A DNA stretch of 64,000 bases from DASPJL01 sp035628645 (GTDB lineage Bacteria; Bacteroidota; Bacteroidia; Cytophagales; Cyclobacteriaceae): assembly GCA_035628645.1 (NCBI GenBank), contig DASPJL010000129.1, positions 4,492-68,491 of the forward strand, given 5' to 3'. Positions 44,434 to 53,780 of this stretch are shown piece by piece. Both the position numbers and the translations under genes were made by a program. The notes under the pieces are model-generated. The model searched no databases. It was not told the DNA's origin and was given only the letters and a program-made list of their open reading frames with translations. Each line of letters opens with the position of its first letter. The first letter of the stretch is position 1.

Positions 44434-45258
44434 CTACGGAAATTTAGGGAACTTAGAGAAATCCGGCGTTCTCTTCTCAATAAAAGCATCCTTACCTTCT
44501 TTCGCTTCTTCACTTAAATAGTATAATAAAGTAGCATTTCCTGCCAATTCCTGGATCCCTGCTTGTCCATCCAGTTCCGCATTAAAAGAAGACTTTAACA
44601 TTCTAAGTGCGATAGGACTTTTCATTAAGATTTTTTTGCACCATTCTACCGTCACGTCTTCCAACTGCTCCAAAGGCACAACCTTGTTTATTAAACCCAT
44701 GTCCAAGGCTTCTTTGGCATCATATTGGTCGCACAGAAACCATATTTCCCTTGCTTTCTTCTGTCCCACAATTCGGGCAAGATAACTTGCACCAAACCCG
44801 CCGTCAAAACTTCCTACTTTAGGGCCTGTTTGTCCAAAGCGGGCGTTTTCCGCAGCAATGGTAAGGTCGCACACCACATGAAGCACATGCCCCCCTCCTA
44901 CGGCCCATCCTGCCACCATTGCAATAACCGGCTTCGGTATGGATCGGATTTGTTTTTGAAGGTCAAGCACGTTTAACCTAGGTACCTGATCCGTACCTAC
45001 ATATCCTCCATGCCCTCTAACACTCTGGTCGCCACCACTGCAAAAAGCTTTTCCGCCTTCGCCGGTAAGAATAACCACACCTACATTAGGATTCTGACGT
45101 GCAAGCTCCATAGCATCACTCATTTCTGATACAGTAAGCGGAGTAAAAGCATTGTGAACCTGCGGCCTGTTTATAGAGATCTTTGCAATGCCTTCATAAT
45201 AGGTAAAGAGAATCTCTTTGTATTCCTTTAAAGTTGTCCAGTTTCGTTGATTTGACAT
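44434..45258 (-). CDS. menB: 1,4-Dihydroxy-2-naphthoyl-CoA synthase
   Basis: A 274-residue crotonase-fold enzyme that closes the second ring of naphthoquinone. It has the MenB-specific stretch FCSGGDQSVRGHGGYVG, the oxyanion region MVAGWAVGGGHVLHVVCDLT, AENARFGQTGPKVGSFDGGF and GASYLARIVGQKKAREIWF, and the C-terminal EGKDAFIEKRTPDFSKFP. It lies 27 bp after menD on the same strand. Confidence 0.96.
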   Translation of the reverse strand: MSNQRNWTTLKEYKEILFTYYEGIAKISINRPQVHNAFTPLTVSEMSDAMELARQNPNVGVVILTGEGGKAFCSGGDQSVRGHGGYVGTDQVPRLNVLDLQKQIRSIPKPVIAMVAGWAVGGGHVLHVVCDLTIAAENARFGQTGPKVGSFDGGFGASYLARIVGQKKAREIWFLCDQYDAKEALDMGLINKVVPLEQLEDVTVEWCKKILMKSPIALRMLKSSFNAELDGQAGIQELAGNATLLYYLSEEAKEGKDAFIEKRTPDFSKFPKFP

Positions 45259-45285
45259 AGTAATGAATATTTGACTGTAAATGTG

Positions 45286-47004
45286 TTAATTTCTGTTCTT
45301 GAAGAAACTTTTAAAATCGTTAAAAACTTGTCTGTTAATACTTTTATCTGTTTCAATCTCTAAAATTCTTCCTTTTTGCGATGGTTTAAAAAAGGTTTTG
45401 AGAGTAGATTCCAATTCAACCCTTTCCCTACAAAAATAATAATCCAGATTGAAGTCCTTTGCAGTATTTTCTGCGGTTAATTTTTGAAAAGTTTCGAAGT
45501 ATTCTTCCCTTTCAGGAAGGTCTGCAGGCCCATCAATCAATCGAAAGATGCCCCCGCCATGATTATTGAGTACTATAACCCTTAAGTTGGGAAGCGGATA
45601 GTTGTGCCAGAAAGCATTTCGGTCGTAGAAAAAAGCCATGTCGCCTGTTAAAAGGACAACAGGTTTATCTACGGTAAATGCAGTGCCCACGGCAGTACTT
45701 GAGCAGCCATCAATTCCACTGGTACCTCTATTGGCGTAGACCGTAACTCTTCCTTTTCCTTTTAAACCGATATAATTGGCATATCGAACAGGCATACTAT
45801 TGGATAAATGCAGTAAACAATTTTCAGGTAATTCTTCGATTACATTTTTTACCGCTTCAAATTCAGAGAAGGCCTTAGTTGAGAAAAAGTCCTTCAAAAC
45901 AACCGTTGCAGAAGCATTTTCTTTAAGCCACAAATCTTGATAGTTTCCGACCAATGGGTTATTAACAGCTTTCTTTTTAAGCGCAGTTAAAAGCGCATTG
46001 AAAAAAACGACAGGCTTAAGCCTGATTATTTTTGTCACCGATTGAAAAGTATCCGGGTAAACGCCTGCTTCCTGTATGTGCCAATGTTCTTTTGGCTTGC
46101 ACTTCCTCAAGAATAATTTAATGTTCTTTGAAATGACAGAATCACCGAATGTAATCAATAGATCAGGCTGCAATAACCTTAATTCGTCATCCTTTTTCCC
46201 TGTTAAAAAAACATCGGCAATGTTAATCACAGAATCAATGGAATGAAGATTGGAAAGGACATCGCCTATAATTGGAATATTTGTGGATTTGGTAAATGCA
46301 TCAAGTAATTGTTTGTCTTCTGCTTTCCACCAAGCCTGTCCTGAAACGATTAAAGCTTTATCGGTTGTTAATAAAGCATTCAAAAAACTTTCAACTTCAA
46401 TCTCGGAAGGCTGAAGATTAAAACCCGATACAGAAACTACTTTTACCTGCTCCTCATATTTAATTTCCTCTTTACTAGTTGGATAAAGCGGTTCTCGCAA
46501 AGGAATATTAATGTGCACAGGCCCTTTAGGTTCTTCATTGGCAAGATTAATAGCCTCAGAAATTATCCTCTCCGAATACCATACAGCATCCTTATGATCA
46601 AAGTCAGAAGGAAGTTCATAACTTTTTTTGATGTGTCTGGAAAAGATCTCGTTCTGAAATATAGTTTGACCGTCCTGCTGGCCGATCCATTCTCTAGGCC
46701 TGTCAGCAGTAAGCACCAACAAAGGTATTTTTTGAAAATAGGCTTCGGCAATTGCAGGATAATAATTCAAAGCCGCGGAACCACTTGTGCAAATTAGCCC
46801 CACAGGTCTTTCTGAAGTCAACGCCATTCCCAATCCAATAAATGCTGCAGATCGTTCGTCAGGAATTACCTTGGTTTTTATTTCAGGATGTCGGGCAAAA
46901 GCCAACGTAAGCGGAGCGCTTCTTGATCCGGGAGAGATAATAATGTTTTTAACATCTTTCCTGGCAAAAATCTCTGCAATATTTATTATAGGTTGATAGA
47001 TCAA
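45286..47004 (-). CDS. menD: SEPHCHC synthase (MenD)
   Basis: A 572-residue thiamine diphosphate enzyme that condenses isochorismate with the succinic semialdehyde-ThDP adduct from 2-oxoglutarate. The N-terminal domain has IISPGSRSAPLTLAFARHP, the ThDP-activating Glu in KVIPDERSAAFIGLGMA and VGLICTSGSAALNYYPAIAE. The C-terminal ThDP motif is LLTGDMAFFYDRNAFW...NNHGGGIF (GDxxFxxD then NN). Length is typical (550-580). It lies 84 bp after menF. Confidence 0.96.
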   Translation of the reverse strand: MIYQPIINIAEIFARKDVKNIIISPGSRSAPLTLAFARHPEIKTKVIPDERSAAFIGLGMALTSERPVGLICTSGSAALNYYPAIAEAYFQKIPLLVLTADRPREWIGQQDGQTIFQNEIFSRHIKKSYELPSDFDHKDAVWYSERIISEAINLANEEPKGPVHINIPLREPLYPTSKEEIKYEEQVKVVSVSGFNLQPSEIEVESFLNALLTTDKALIVSGQAWWKAEDKQLLDAFTKSTNIPIIGDVLSNLHSIDSVINIADVFLTGKKDDELRLLQPDLLITFGDSVISKNIKLFLRKCKPKEHWHIQEAGVYPDTFQSVTKIIRLKPVVFFNALLTALKKKAVNNPLVGNYQDLWLKENASATVVLKDFFSTKAFSEFEAVKNVIEELPENCLLHLSNSMPVRYANYIGLKGKGRVTVYANRGTSGIDGCSSTAVGTAFTVDKPVVLLTGDMAFFYDRNAFWHNYPLPNLRVIVLNNHGGGIFRLIDGPADLPEREEYFETFQKLTAENTAKDFNLDYYFCRERVELESTLKTFFKPSQKGRILEIETDKSINRQVFNDFKSFFKNRN

Positions 47005-47088
47005 AGTCTATATTTTTAGCAAGGCAAAAATAGAAAAGCCAAAGGTATTATTCGTTACCTGTCAGATCAAATCCAATGTTTTATCAAA

Positions 47089-48288
47089 TTAATTTGACAG
47101 AACATTGAGTAAAGTCCCGAATTTCATCTCCGTTTCCAGCCACTCCTTTTCAGCATCCGAGTCTTCAGTAATTCCCACTCCGGCGAATAAGATTGCTTTT
47201 TGCCCTTCTATTTTCATGCATCTAAGATTAACAAAAACGCCAATGGAATTATTGATGTTAACAGGGCCCAGATAACCGGCATACAATTCCCTGTCAAAGT
47301 TTTCCTGAGAAAGTATAAATTCAAAAGCGGGTTCATGAGGCATTCCACAAACTGCAGAAGTTGGATGAAGTAATTCCAGCATTTGAGTCCCCAATATCGG
47401 AAAATCCACCTCTTCCATGTCTACCTTAAATTCTGTTTTAAGGTGTAAAAGTTTTCCTGCCGGAACTGTTTTAGGACCTTCTTCAATATATTCTCTTAAA
47501 CGAATTTTCTTAAAGCAATTAATGATGTACCTACTTACAAATGCCTGTTCCTCAATTTCTTTCTGACTCCATAGAACATCTTTTAACCTGACATTTTCTT
47601 TGAATTGTTGTGTGCCTGCAAGAGAACAGGTACTAAATATATTATCCTTAATGCAGATTAAAGTTTCAGGAGAAGCACCCATCCAAACCCCTATTTCAGG
47701 AATGGATACCAAAGAAGTAAAGGCATTGCCATTTTGTTGGGAAAGTTTTTCAAAAATGCTAATATGATCAACTTCTTCAGAGAAATTAATTTCCTTTCTA
47801 CGCGATAAAATAACCTTTTGAAAAGCCCCTTGATTAATTTCTTCCACAGCTCTTTCCACCCTGTTTTTAAATTCCAAGGTTTCGTTTCTTTTATTTTCTA
47901 TGAGATAGATATTGAATTGAATCCGCTTTTTTATGGCAGATAGTTCTTTATAAAAAAATTCAGTAAAGGTTTTTCCAAGTAATGTTTCGATTAAAGAATA
48001 ATCAATAAAATCATTTGATATATAAAATTTGGCTTTAATGAACAAAGATTTTTTCAATCCTCTATTCCGGAATTTATTGACAATAAATCCTGGCTCAAGT
48101 AATTCAATTTGGGGACTATCTAATTCTATTGTTTTTTCTCCAATAATCAGTTCCCACGCTGTCTGGTTAGGTAATTTCCAAATTGCTACGGGAAGATCCA
48201 GTTTTACGGAGGTATTGTATAAAGCCTGAAAAGTATCTCTAATAGAATATTTTATTGGAAGTTTTTCGCCACTTAAGTCAGTACTCAT
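47089..48288 (-). CDS. menF: Isochorismate synthase
   Basis: A 399-residue chorismate-using enzyme that supplies isochorismate to MenD. The C-terminal chorismate-binding domain has FQKVILSRRKEINFSE, IGVWMGASPETLICIKDNIF, STCSLAGTQQF, LLHPTSAVCGMPHEPAFEFI and ELYAGYLGPVNIN, with the Glu of the terminal KEWLETEMKFGT. The N-terminal part is divergent, as in other Bacteroidota. A role in siderophore synthesis (EntC) is the alternative, but menD and menB adjacent settle it. It follows the hotdog gene by 2 bp. Confidence 0.93.
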   Translation of the reverse strand: MSTDLSGEKLPIKYSIRDTFQALYNTSVKLDLPVAIWKLPNQTAWELIIGEKTIELDSPQIELLEPGFIVNKFRNRGLKKSLFIKAKFYISNDFIDYSLIETLLGKTFTEFFYKELSAIKKRIQFNIYLIENKRNETLEFKNRVERAVEEINQGAFQKVILSRRKEINFSEEVDHISIFEKLSQQNGNAFTSLVSIPEIGVWMGASPETLICIKDNIFSTCSLAGTQQFKENVRLKDVLWSQKEIEEQAFVSRYIINCFKKIRLREYIEEGPKTVPAGKLLHLKTEFKVDMEEVDFPILGTQMLELLHPTSAVCGMPHEPAFEFILSQENFDRELYAGYLGPVNINNSIGVFVNLRCMKIEGQKAILFAGVGITEDSDAEKEWLETEMKFGTLLNVLSN

Positions 48289-48290
48289 TT

Positions 48291-48737
48291 TTATTTTTTA
48301 TCCAGAACGGCCACAGTAATCCTACTTACGCAGACTAACTTTCCTTGCTCATTTTTAATTTTAATTTCCCAAACTTGGGTTGCACGCCCGATGTGAAGTG
48401 GCTCGGCTCTTCCATAAACAAAACCTTCTGTCACACTTCGAATGTGGTTTGCATTTATTTCAAGACCTACTGCCTGTTGCTTTGAAGTATCAATACAGGA
48501 AAAAGCTGCCACACTGCCAAGTGTTTCAGCCAAAGCAACTGACGCTCCTCCATGTAATAGTCCCAGGGGCTGTTTGGTTTTATGATTTACCGGCATTTTG
48601 GCAACTATATAATCACTTCCAAGTTCAGTGATTTCTATATCCAGATGTTCAGCCATTGAGCCTTTAGAAAACTGGTTTAACTTTTCTATAGTAACTTCCG
48701 GATTTATCATTCGTTTAGGTGTTTGATCAAAAATCAA
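48291..48737 (-). CDS. Hotdog-fold thioesterase (likely MenI / DHNA-CoA hydrolase)
   Basis: A 148-residue PaaI-type hotdog thioesterase: KTKQPLGLLHGGASVALAET carries the family HGG motif with the catalytic acid a few residues later (ALAETLGSVAAF), and VGLEINANHIRS follows. It heads the men operon, 2 bp before menF, so it is a strong candidate for the 1,4-dihydroxy-2-naphthoyl-CoA hydrolase needed after MenB. The start may be 48710 (MINPEVTIEKL), which would remove its overlap with the divergent phosphatase gene. Confidence 0.85.
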   Translation of the reverse strand: MIFDQTPKRMINPEVTIEKLNQFSKGSMAEHLDIEITELGSDYIVAKMPVNHKTKQPLGLLHGGASVALAETLGSVAAFSCIDTSKQQAVGLEINANHIRSVTEGFVYGRAEPLHIGRATQVWEIKIKNEQGKLVCVSRITVAVLDKK

Positions 48738-49393
48738 TTAGTTTGCAAGCTGAAGTTGACAAAAATATAAGAAAATTGAAAAGCAAAAAAATATACCTCA
48801 TAAGACACGGACAAACAGATTTTAACTTTCAAAATATAGTACAGGGCGGTGGAGTAGATTCAGATCTTAATGAAACAGGCAGAGCTCAAGCTCAGGCATT
48901 TTACAAAGTATATAAAAGTATTCCATTTGATAAAGTTTATACCTCAGCGTTAAAAAGAAGCATTCAATCCGTTGAAGGCTTTATTAAAGATGGCCATAAA
49001 CATGAAATTCACCCGGAGTTAAATGAAATTCATTGGGGAATAAAAGAGAAAATAAAAATCACCGAAGACGAAAATGATTACTATGTCAACATAGTAAATT
49101 GCTGGAAAAACGGACAGACCGAACTTTGTATCGAAGGTGGAGAAAGCCCGAATGCTGTCGCTGAAAGGTTAAGAAAATTTCTCGACCTGATTCTTACCCG
49201 TGAAGATGAAGAAACCATACTAATTTGCATGCATGGAAGAGCAATGCGGATTTTCCTATGTGTAATGCTTAATTATGAATTAAAGTGTATGGATCAATTT
49301 GCTCATAAAAACCTGGGACTCTATGTTATCAATCATACAGGATCAATGTTTAACATAGAAACCTATAATAGTTTGGAGCATTTGGAAGAGTAA
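48719..49393 (+). CDS. Histidine phosphatase-superfamily protein
   Basis: A 224-residue protein with the RHG signature KIYLIRHGQTDFNFQNIVQG, phosphate-pocket Arg in SALKRSIQSVEGF, the Glu in NEIHWG and the second His in CMHGRAMRIFL. It is divergent from the men operon, so it is probably a phosphosugar or alpha-ribazole-type phosphatase rather than a menaquinone enzyme. The start is a GTG at 48719 that overlaps the longest version of the hotdog frame. A terminator follows at 49405-49437. Confidence 0.88.
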   Translation: MFDQKSISLQAEVDKNIRKLKSKKIYLIRHGQTDFNFQNIVQGGGVDSDLNETGRAQAQAFYKVYKSIPFDKVYTSALKRSIQSVEGFIKDGHKHEIHPELNEIHWGIKEKIKITEDENDYYVNIVNCWKNGQTELCIEGGESPNAVAERLRKFLDLILTREDEETILICMHGRAMRIFLCVMLNYELKCMDQFAHKNLGLYVINHTGSMFNIETYNSLEHLEE

Positions 49394-49404
49394 ACTTTTC
49401 AAAA

Positions 49405-49437
49405 TAAAAGAAGGAATAACTTTATCTCCTTCTTTTA
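49405..49437. terminator. Hairpin terminator between convergent genes
   Basis: TAAAAGAAGGA (49405-49415) pairs perfectly with TCCTTCTTTTA (49427-49437). It lies after the phosphatase stop and before the stop of the minus-strand membrane gene; U-runs are available in both directions. Confidence 0.75.
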
Positions 49438-49457
49438 TTACAAGGCTAATAATTTTC

Positions 49458-49910
49458 TTATCTAAAAGCTAATCCGACTAAAACACCTAAAAGAACCATC
49501 CCATATAAGCCCATTATTATTATTGCAAGAATTCCAATGAATTTGTAATGTGACTTTAAGTATGCAAAAGCCTGAGTTATATTATTTTCTCCATTTAATG
49601 CCAATCCTAAATTGGAAGAAAATCTATAAAGATATAAAATAGGAAAAAAATAAATGGCTGCAAAAAATAAGTATAATACTCCAAAGATGGCTGATGGAAT
49701 AGGCATAGTACCTGCATTAGGACCTAATGCAGAAAATATTGATCCAATTGAAAATCCGCCTATAACCATTAATCCCACAAATATAAATCCTAATATTGCA
49801 AGAAATCTTGTCCATTTTCGAATAGAATTCAAATATTCAAAATCATCATTTGTAAGTGTTATCTGACTAGGAGAATCAAAAGAACTGTCGATTGGTTGTA
49901 CTGTTTCCAT
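49458..49910 (-). CDS. Small multi-pass membrane protein
   Basis: A 150-residue protein with a polar N-terminus (METVQPIDSSFDSPSQITLT) and four predicted helices: FLAILGFIFVGLMVIGGFSI, IFGVLYLFFAAIYFFPILYL, then a polar loop, and FIGILAIIIMGLYGMVLLGV. It resembles the DUF5362-like integral membrane proteins of Bacteroidota. No partner is evident. The function is unknown. Confidence 0.65.
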   Translation of the reverse strand: METVQPIDSSFDSPSQITLTNDDFEYLNSIRKWTRFLAILGFIFVGLMVIGGFSIGSIFSALGPNAGTMPIPSAIFGVLYLFFAAIYFFPILYLYRFSSNLGLALNGENNITQAFAYLKSHYKFIGILAIIIMGLYGMVLLGVLVGLAFR

Positions 49911-49991
49911 TTTTTATAAGTTTTATTTTTGTCAATTTATAAATTTAAATAGAACAAAGTCAAGTGATTTAGTTTTTTTACTTAAAATAAG

Positions 49992-51326
49992 CTATATCAT
50001 CCCTCTCGACTTCAATTCCAAATATTTATTTATTGTATTCAGCGCCAGCTCCTGGGGTTTGGTTAAAATGGATTGAATTCCAAATTGATTTAGAGCATAT
50101 ATAATCTGCCGTTTCTCCGAGAGGAATTTCTGAGCGATTGTTTTGTTATAAATATCCTGCAAACTTTCTGCTGTCGCCTTGCTATACTCAACAACTTCTG
50201 AATTCTCAAAAAATACAACTACCAATAAATGAAGTTTGTTAAGCTTTCTTAAAACCGGCATTACTCTTTCCAGCCCATAAAGACTTTCAAAATTAGTAAA
50301 CAAGATAAGTAAGCTTCTGCTGGTAATGGACTTTCTTATTGTTGTATATAAAAGTTCATAGTTCGACTCCATCAATCCTTCCTTTTCTCTATATAAAGCA
50401 TCAAGAATAAATTTTAACTGATTACGCGTATGTTGTGCCTTTATGGTGGTATTTATCTTTTCAGAAAAAGTAATTAGACCTGGCCTATCCATTTTTTTTA
50501 AAGACACATTTGAAATTACCAGACTTGTATTGATTGCATAATCAAGAAGACTTAAATTATTGAAGGGCATCTTCATTACTCTTCCCTTATCAATAACAGA
50601 ATACACATTTTGGGCTTTTTCGTCCTCGAAATGGTTAACCATTAATTCGTTTCTTCGGCTACTTGCTTTCCAGTTTATACTTTGAAAATTATCTCCCATT
50701 ACATAACTTTTGATTTGATCAAACTCGCTGCTTTGGCCTATCCTTCTGATTCTCTTTAACCCCACCTGATTTGATATTTTGTCAAATGCCTTAAGCTCAA
50801 ATTGCTTCATTTGAATAATGGAAGGATAAACAGCAATGTTTTTTTTTAGAGGAAAAGGAATTCTTCTTTGTACGAGTCGAAGGAAAGTAGACATAAAAAC
50901 ATTCACTTTTCCAAACTCATATTCCCCTCTTATAGTAGGATGAATCGTATAGGTTATTGCTCTTTTTTCCCTGGGAGATAATTTAAAATCAATGTGAAAA
51001 TCTCTTAACTGAAGTTGATAAGGCAGTTCATCGACCACAGAGATAAAGAACGACTGGTTTCCTTTATTTTCCAATTCGATTTCAATGGTATTGTCGCTTC
51101 CAAGGGACAATACTTTTGACATAGATCTTTCGCAAAAAAGCTTGCCTTCCTTTCTAAAAAGTAAGATGACGTCCGTTACCACAATGGAAGAAACTACCAA
51201 AAAGGCAAGCTGGGCAAATGGGTAAATGACATCAAAAGCAAAACTAATTGCAAAGGCAAGAATTACTATTCCGTAAAGAATAAAAAAACGTGTTGTTAAA
51301 TATAAATTTCTAAAAAGATCCTTCAT
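49992..51326 (-). CDS. DUF58-domain membrane protein, last gene of the MoxR cluster
   Basis: A 444-residue protein. Two N-terminal TM helices (residues 10-55) are followed by a beta-rich part and the DUF58 core: SEFDQIKSYVMGDNFQSINW, then KASSRRNELMVNHFEDE, with a VWA-like region after it (VISNVSLKKMDRPGLITFSE). DUF58 proteins pair with MoxR AAA ATPases, which act as chaperones or metal-insertion factors. It lies 50 bp after moxR in the same operon. Substrate and signal are unknown. Confidence 0.88.
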   Translation of the reverse strand: MKDLFRNLYLTTRFFILYGIVILAFAISFAFDVIYPFAQLAFLVVSSIVVTDVILLFRKEGKLFCERSMSKVLSLGSDNTIEIELENKGNQSFFISVVDELPYQLQLRDFHIDFKLSPREKRAITYTIHPTIRGEYEFGKVNVFMSTFLRLVQRRIPFPLKKNIAVYPSIIQMKQFELKAFDKISNQVGLKRIRRIGQSSEFDQIKSYVMGDNFQSINWKASSRRNELMVNHFEDEKAQNVYSVIDKGRVMKMPFNNLSLLDYAINTSLVISNVSLKKMDRPGLITFSEKINTTIKAQHTRNQLKFILDALYREKEGLMESNYELLYTTIRKSITSRSLLILFTNFESLYGLERVMPVLRKLNKLHLLVVVFFENSEVVEYSKATAESLQDIYNKTIAQKFLSEKRQIIYALNQFGIQSILTKPQELALNTINKYLELKSRGMI

Positions 51327-51376
51327 TAGTTGAGGAGTATTTTGATAAAAAGAAATTAAAGTGAAAGAAAATTTGC

Positions 51377-52360
51377 TTATCGTGGCACTTCTATTCCTTT
51401 GATTATCTCCCTTATAATATCCTCGCTTTCAGAACCTTCCATTTCTCTTTCCGGAGTTAAAATCACCCGGTGATTCAATACAGGAAAGGAAACAAAACGG
51501 ATGTCATCAGGTGTAACAAAATCCCTGTTTCTTATTGCTGCTATTGCTTTTGCTGACTTCATTATGGCTAAAGAAGCCCTTGGAGAAGCTCCTAAAAATA
51601 AATCTCCATTATTCCTTGTAGTATAAACTATCCTCGCGATGTAATCGAGGAGTTCATCTTCGATATGAACCTTTTCTACAAACTCACGGCAAAACCTAAT
51701 TTCTTCACTTCCTATAACTTTATTTACCTCCTCTACTGCTTTTCCTGTGAAATCTTCCTTAAATTTTTTCAAAATGGCAATTTCTTCTGGTAAAGATGGG
51801 TACTGCATTTTAATTCTGAATAAAAACCTGTCCAGTTGTGCCTCCGGCAATTTATAGGTTCCCTCCTGCTCTACTGGGTTTTGAGTAGCCAGAACGATAA
51901 AAGGGAAACCCATTTGATAAGTTGTTCCATCAGTCGTAATCTGTAGTTCTTCCATTACTTCGAATAAGGCAGCCTGAGTCTTGGCTGGAGAACGGTTGAT
52001 TTCATCAATCAAAACTATATTAGAAAATATAGGGCCCTTATTAAAGGTAAATTCTGAAGTTTTAAGATTAAAAACGGAAGTTCCCAAAACATCAGCAGGC
52101 ATCAGGTCAGGTGTAAATTGAATCCTCGAAAAATCAACGCTGATGGTTTTGGCAAGCAATTTTGCTGTTAAAGTTTTGGCTATTCCTGGTACACCTTCGA
52201 GTAAGATGTGTCCTCCTGAAAACAATCCGGCCAGAATCAAATCTATCATTTCATCCTGTCCGACAATTACCTTGTGGATTTCATTTTTTATCTGATCTAC
52301 TAAAAGACTTACTTTATTTTGGGGTTGTACTTCTTCATTTATAATAATATCCTCTTCCAT
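51377..52360 (-). CDS. MoxR-family AAA+ ATPase
   Basis: A 327-residue ATPase. Walker A is GVPGIAKT (56-63), Walker B IVLIDE (115-120), then NRSPAKTQAALFEVMEE, sensor 1 LATQNPVEQEGTY and the arginine-finger region PEAQLDRFLFRI; the C-terminal lid domain has LGASPRASLAIM. MoxR ATPases remodel or activate client proteins, typically with VWA/DUF58 partners encoded next to them, as here. It sits between the DUF4350 gene (6 bp before) and DUF58. Confidence 0.94.
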   Translation of the reverse strand: MEEDIIINEEVQPQNKVSLLVDQIKNEIHKVIVGQDEMIDLILAGLFSGGHILLEGVPGIAKTLTAKLLAKTISVDFSRIQFTPDLMPADVLGTSVFNLKTSEFTFNKGPIFSNIVLIDEINRSPAKTQAALFEVMEELQITTDGTTYQMGFPFIVLATQNPVEQEGTYKLPEAQLDRFLFRIKMQYPSLPEEIAILKKFKEDFTGKAVEEVNKVIGSEEIRFCREFVEKVHIEDELLDYIARIVYTTRNNGDLFLGASPRASLAIMKSAKAIAAIRNRDFVTPDDIRFVSFPVLNHRVILTPEREMEGSESEDIIREIIKGIEVPR

Positions 52361-52366
52361 TCTATT

Positions 52367-53623
52367 TTATTTACAGTTTTGATAAAAGAATTCTAAAGCC
52401 TGATGAAAATTAATTAATGTATCTTCTGTGATGTCGTTTAATGATTTGATTCTATGGTACTGATTGAATATTATCTGAACTTTATTCAAAGGCACTCCGG
52501 ATTTCAAACTTAAACGGTTAAAAAAAGCAGTATCCAGGTTATTGGTGGCCAAACTATATCTTTCTCTTATAAATCCAAGGAAAAACTTCATTTTCTGGCC
52601 ACAAAGCTTTTTATGATTGTGCTGTTGGAAATAGAGCCTCCCGATCGTTTCTGTAAATTCCAGGGAAGAATTGGCATTAGATTCCATTAACGGAATGACT
52701 CTTTGTTTTCTTTTAGCATAAAAAACTATATACACCAAAATAAGAGAGAGCGTAATATATAAAGCAGTCCTTAAGCCTGGTTCACTCAAAATAAACTTTA
52801 AAGGAGACTCTACTCTTTCAGATGCGGCAGAGTAATTCAACATTTTACTATACTCATCCCAATGAATTGTGCCTTTTTTTAAATGTGAAAAGACGCTCTC
52901 AGCATAGTGTCTGCCATCCTCTTCCAGCAAATAATAATTAGTGAATGCAATAGGATTGGTGTGAAAATAAAAATTACCTTTTCCATATTTCACACTATAA
53001 AAATTAATTAAGGTATCATTTAAGGTGCCCATAAGTATCACTTTTGGCTCCATTGAACAAAAGAAACTGCTGTCCAGGTAATTCCATCTATAATTCGCAG
53101 CCTTTTGTCTGATCTTATGATTAAAAACTAACTCTTTTTTCGGCTTTAACTTCGGATGGGTCAAATCAAAACGCGCTATAGTATCTTCTACAAACCCTAT
53201 TTGGTAGTCGTCCTCTACTTCCTCTTCCTCTATATCTATACATTCATTTGCAGGTAAATTCTCAAATAATTCCCACGGAGGGTTATTAGTTGCGATAAAA
53301 GCATTATTTCCTTCTTTTACAAATTTTAATAACGTTTTGCTTCCCGAAGAATCCAGCGGCAGATTATCTCCAATAAATATATAATTGCCATCTTTTTCCT
53401 TTGTCCTTAATTCATCCTCCAGGGGCGTTTTAGTTAGTACAAAATCAGATTTTACTTTTCCTTTTAAAAGCTCTACCAGTACATAATTTCCAAAAGGATT
53501 TTTATCCTCCCCGTCATAGGTTTCATACCATGTGTAGGTTTTTGTGTTGGTATAAATAAAGTAAATGCCTGTTAAAAGCAGTATAACTCCAATAAATATA
53601 TATATGCCATTATTGGACTTCAT
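52367..53623 (-). CDS. DUF4350-domain membrane protein
   Basis: A 418-residue protein with an N-terminal TM (GIYIFIGVILLLTGIYFIYT), an extracytoplasmic DUF4350 part (FGNYVLVELLKG, FIGDNLPLDSSGSKTLLKFV, NAFIATNNPPWELF, GKGNFYFHTNPIAFTNYYLL), a second TM (TALYITLSLILVYIVFYA) at about 288 and a cytoplasmic helical tail. The family is known mainly as a partner of MoxR and DUF58 genes. It precedes moxR by 6 bp. Confidence 0.82.
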   Translation of the reverse strand: MKSNNGIYIFIGVILLLTGIYFIYTNTKTYTWYETYDGEDKNPFGNYVLVELLKGKVKSDFVLTKTPLEDELRTKEKDGNYIFIGDNLPLDSSGSKTLLKFVKEGNNAFIATNNPPWELFENLPANECIDIEEEEVEDDYQIGFVEDTIARFDLTHPKLKPKKELVFNHKIRQKAANYRWNYLDSSFFCSMEPKVILMGTLNDTLINFYSVKYGKGNFYFHTNPIAFTNYYLLEEDGRHYAESVFSHLKKGTIHWDEYSKMLNYSAASERVESPLKFILSEPGLRTALYITLSLILVYIVFYAKRKQRVIPLMESNANSSLEFTETIGRLYFQQHNHKKLCGQKMKFFLGFIRERYSLATNNLDTAFFNRLSLKSGVPLNKVQIIFNQYHRIKSLNDITEDTLINFHQALEFFYQNCK

Positions 53624-53629
53624 TCGTAA

Positions 53630-53780
53630 GTCGGTTTGAGGTAAGAGGTTCGAGGTTTGAAGAAACAGTTCACTTGTGTCCTATTACAAGATAATGAATA
53701 GGTACCCTTGGAGTTGCGGCTCTTAATCAGCACTTTAAACATTTAAAATTTAACATTTCCTTCACCATCTCATTAACTAA
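53630..53780. repeat. Short intergenic words in the MoxR cluster
   Basis: GGTTTGAGGTAAGAGGTTCG, then AGGTTTGAAG (53633-53663), and ACATTTAAAATTTAACATTT (53739-53758), are low-complexity words of the kind also seen at 39056-39205. They separate DUF4350 from the DUF4129-like gene and are the only sizeable gap in the operon. Confidence 0.45.
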
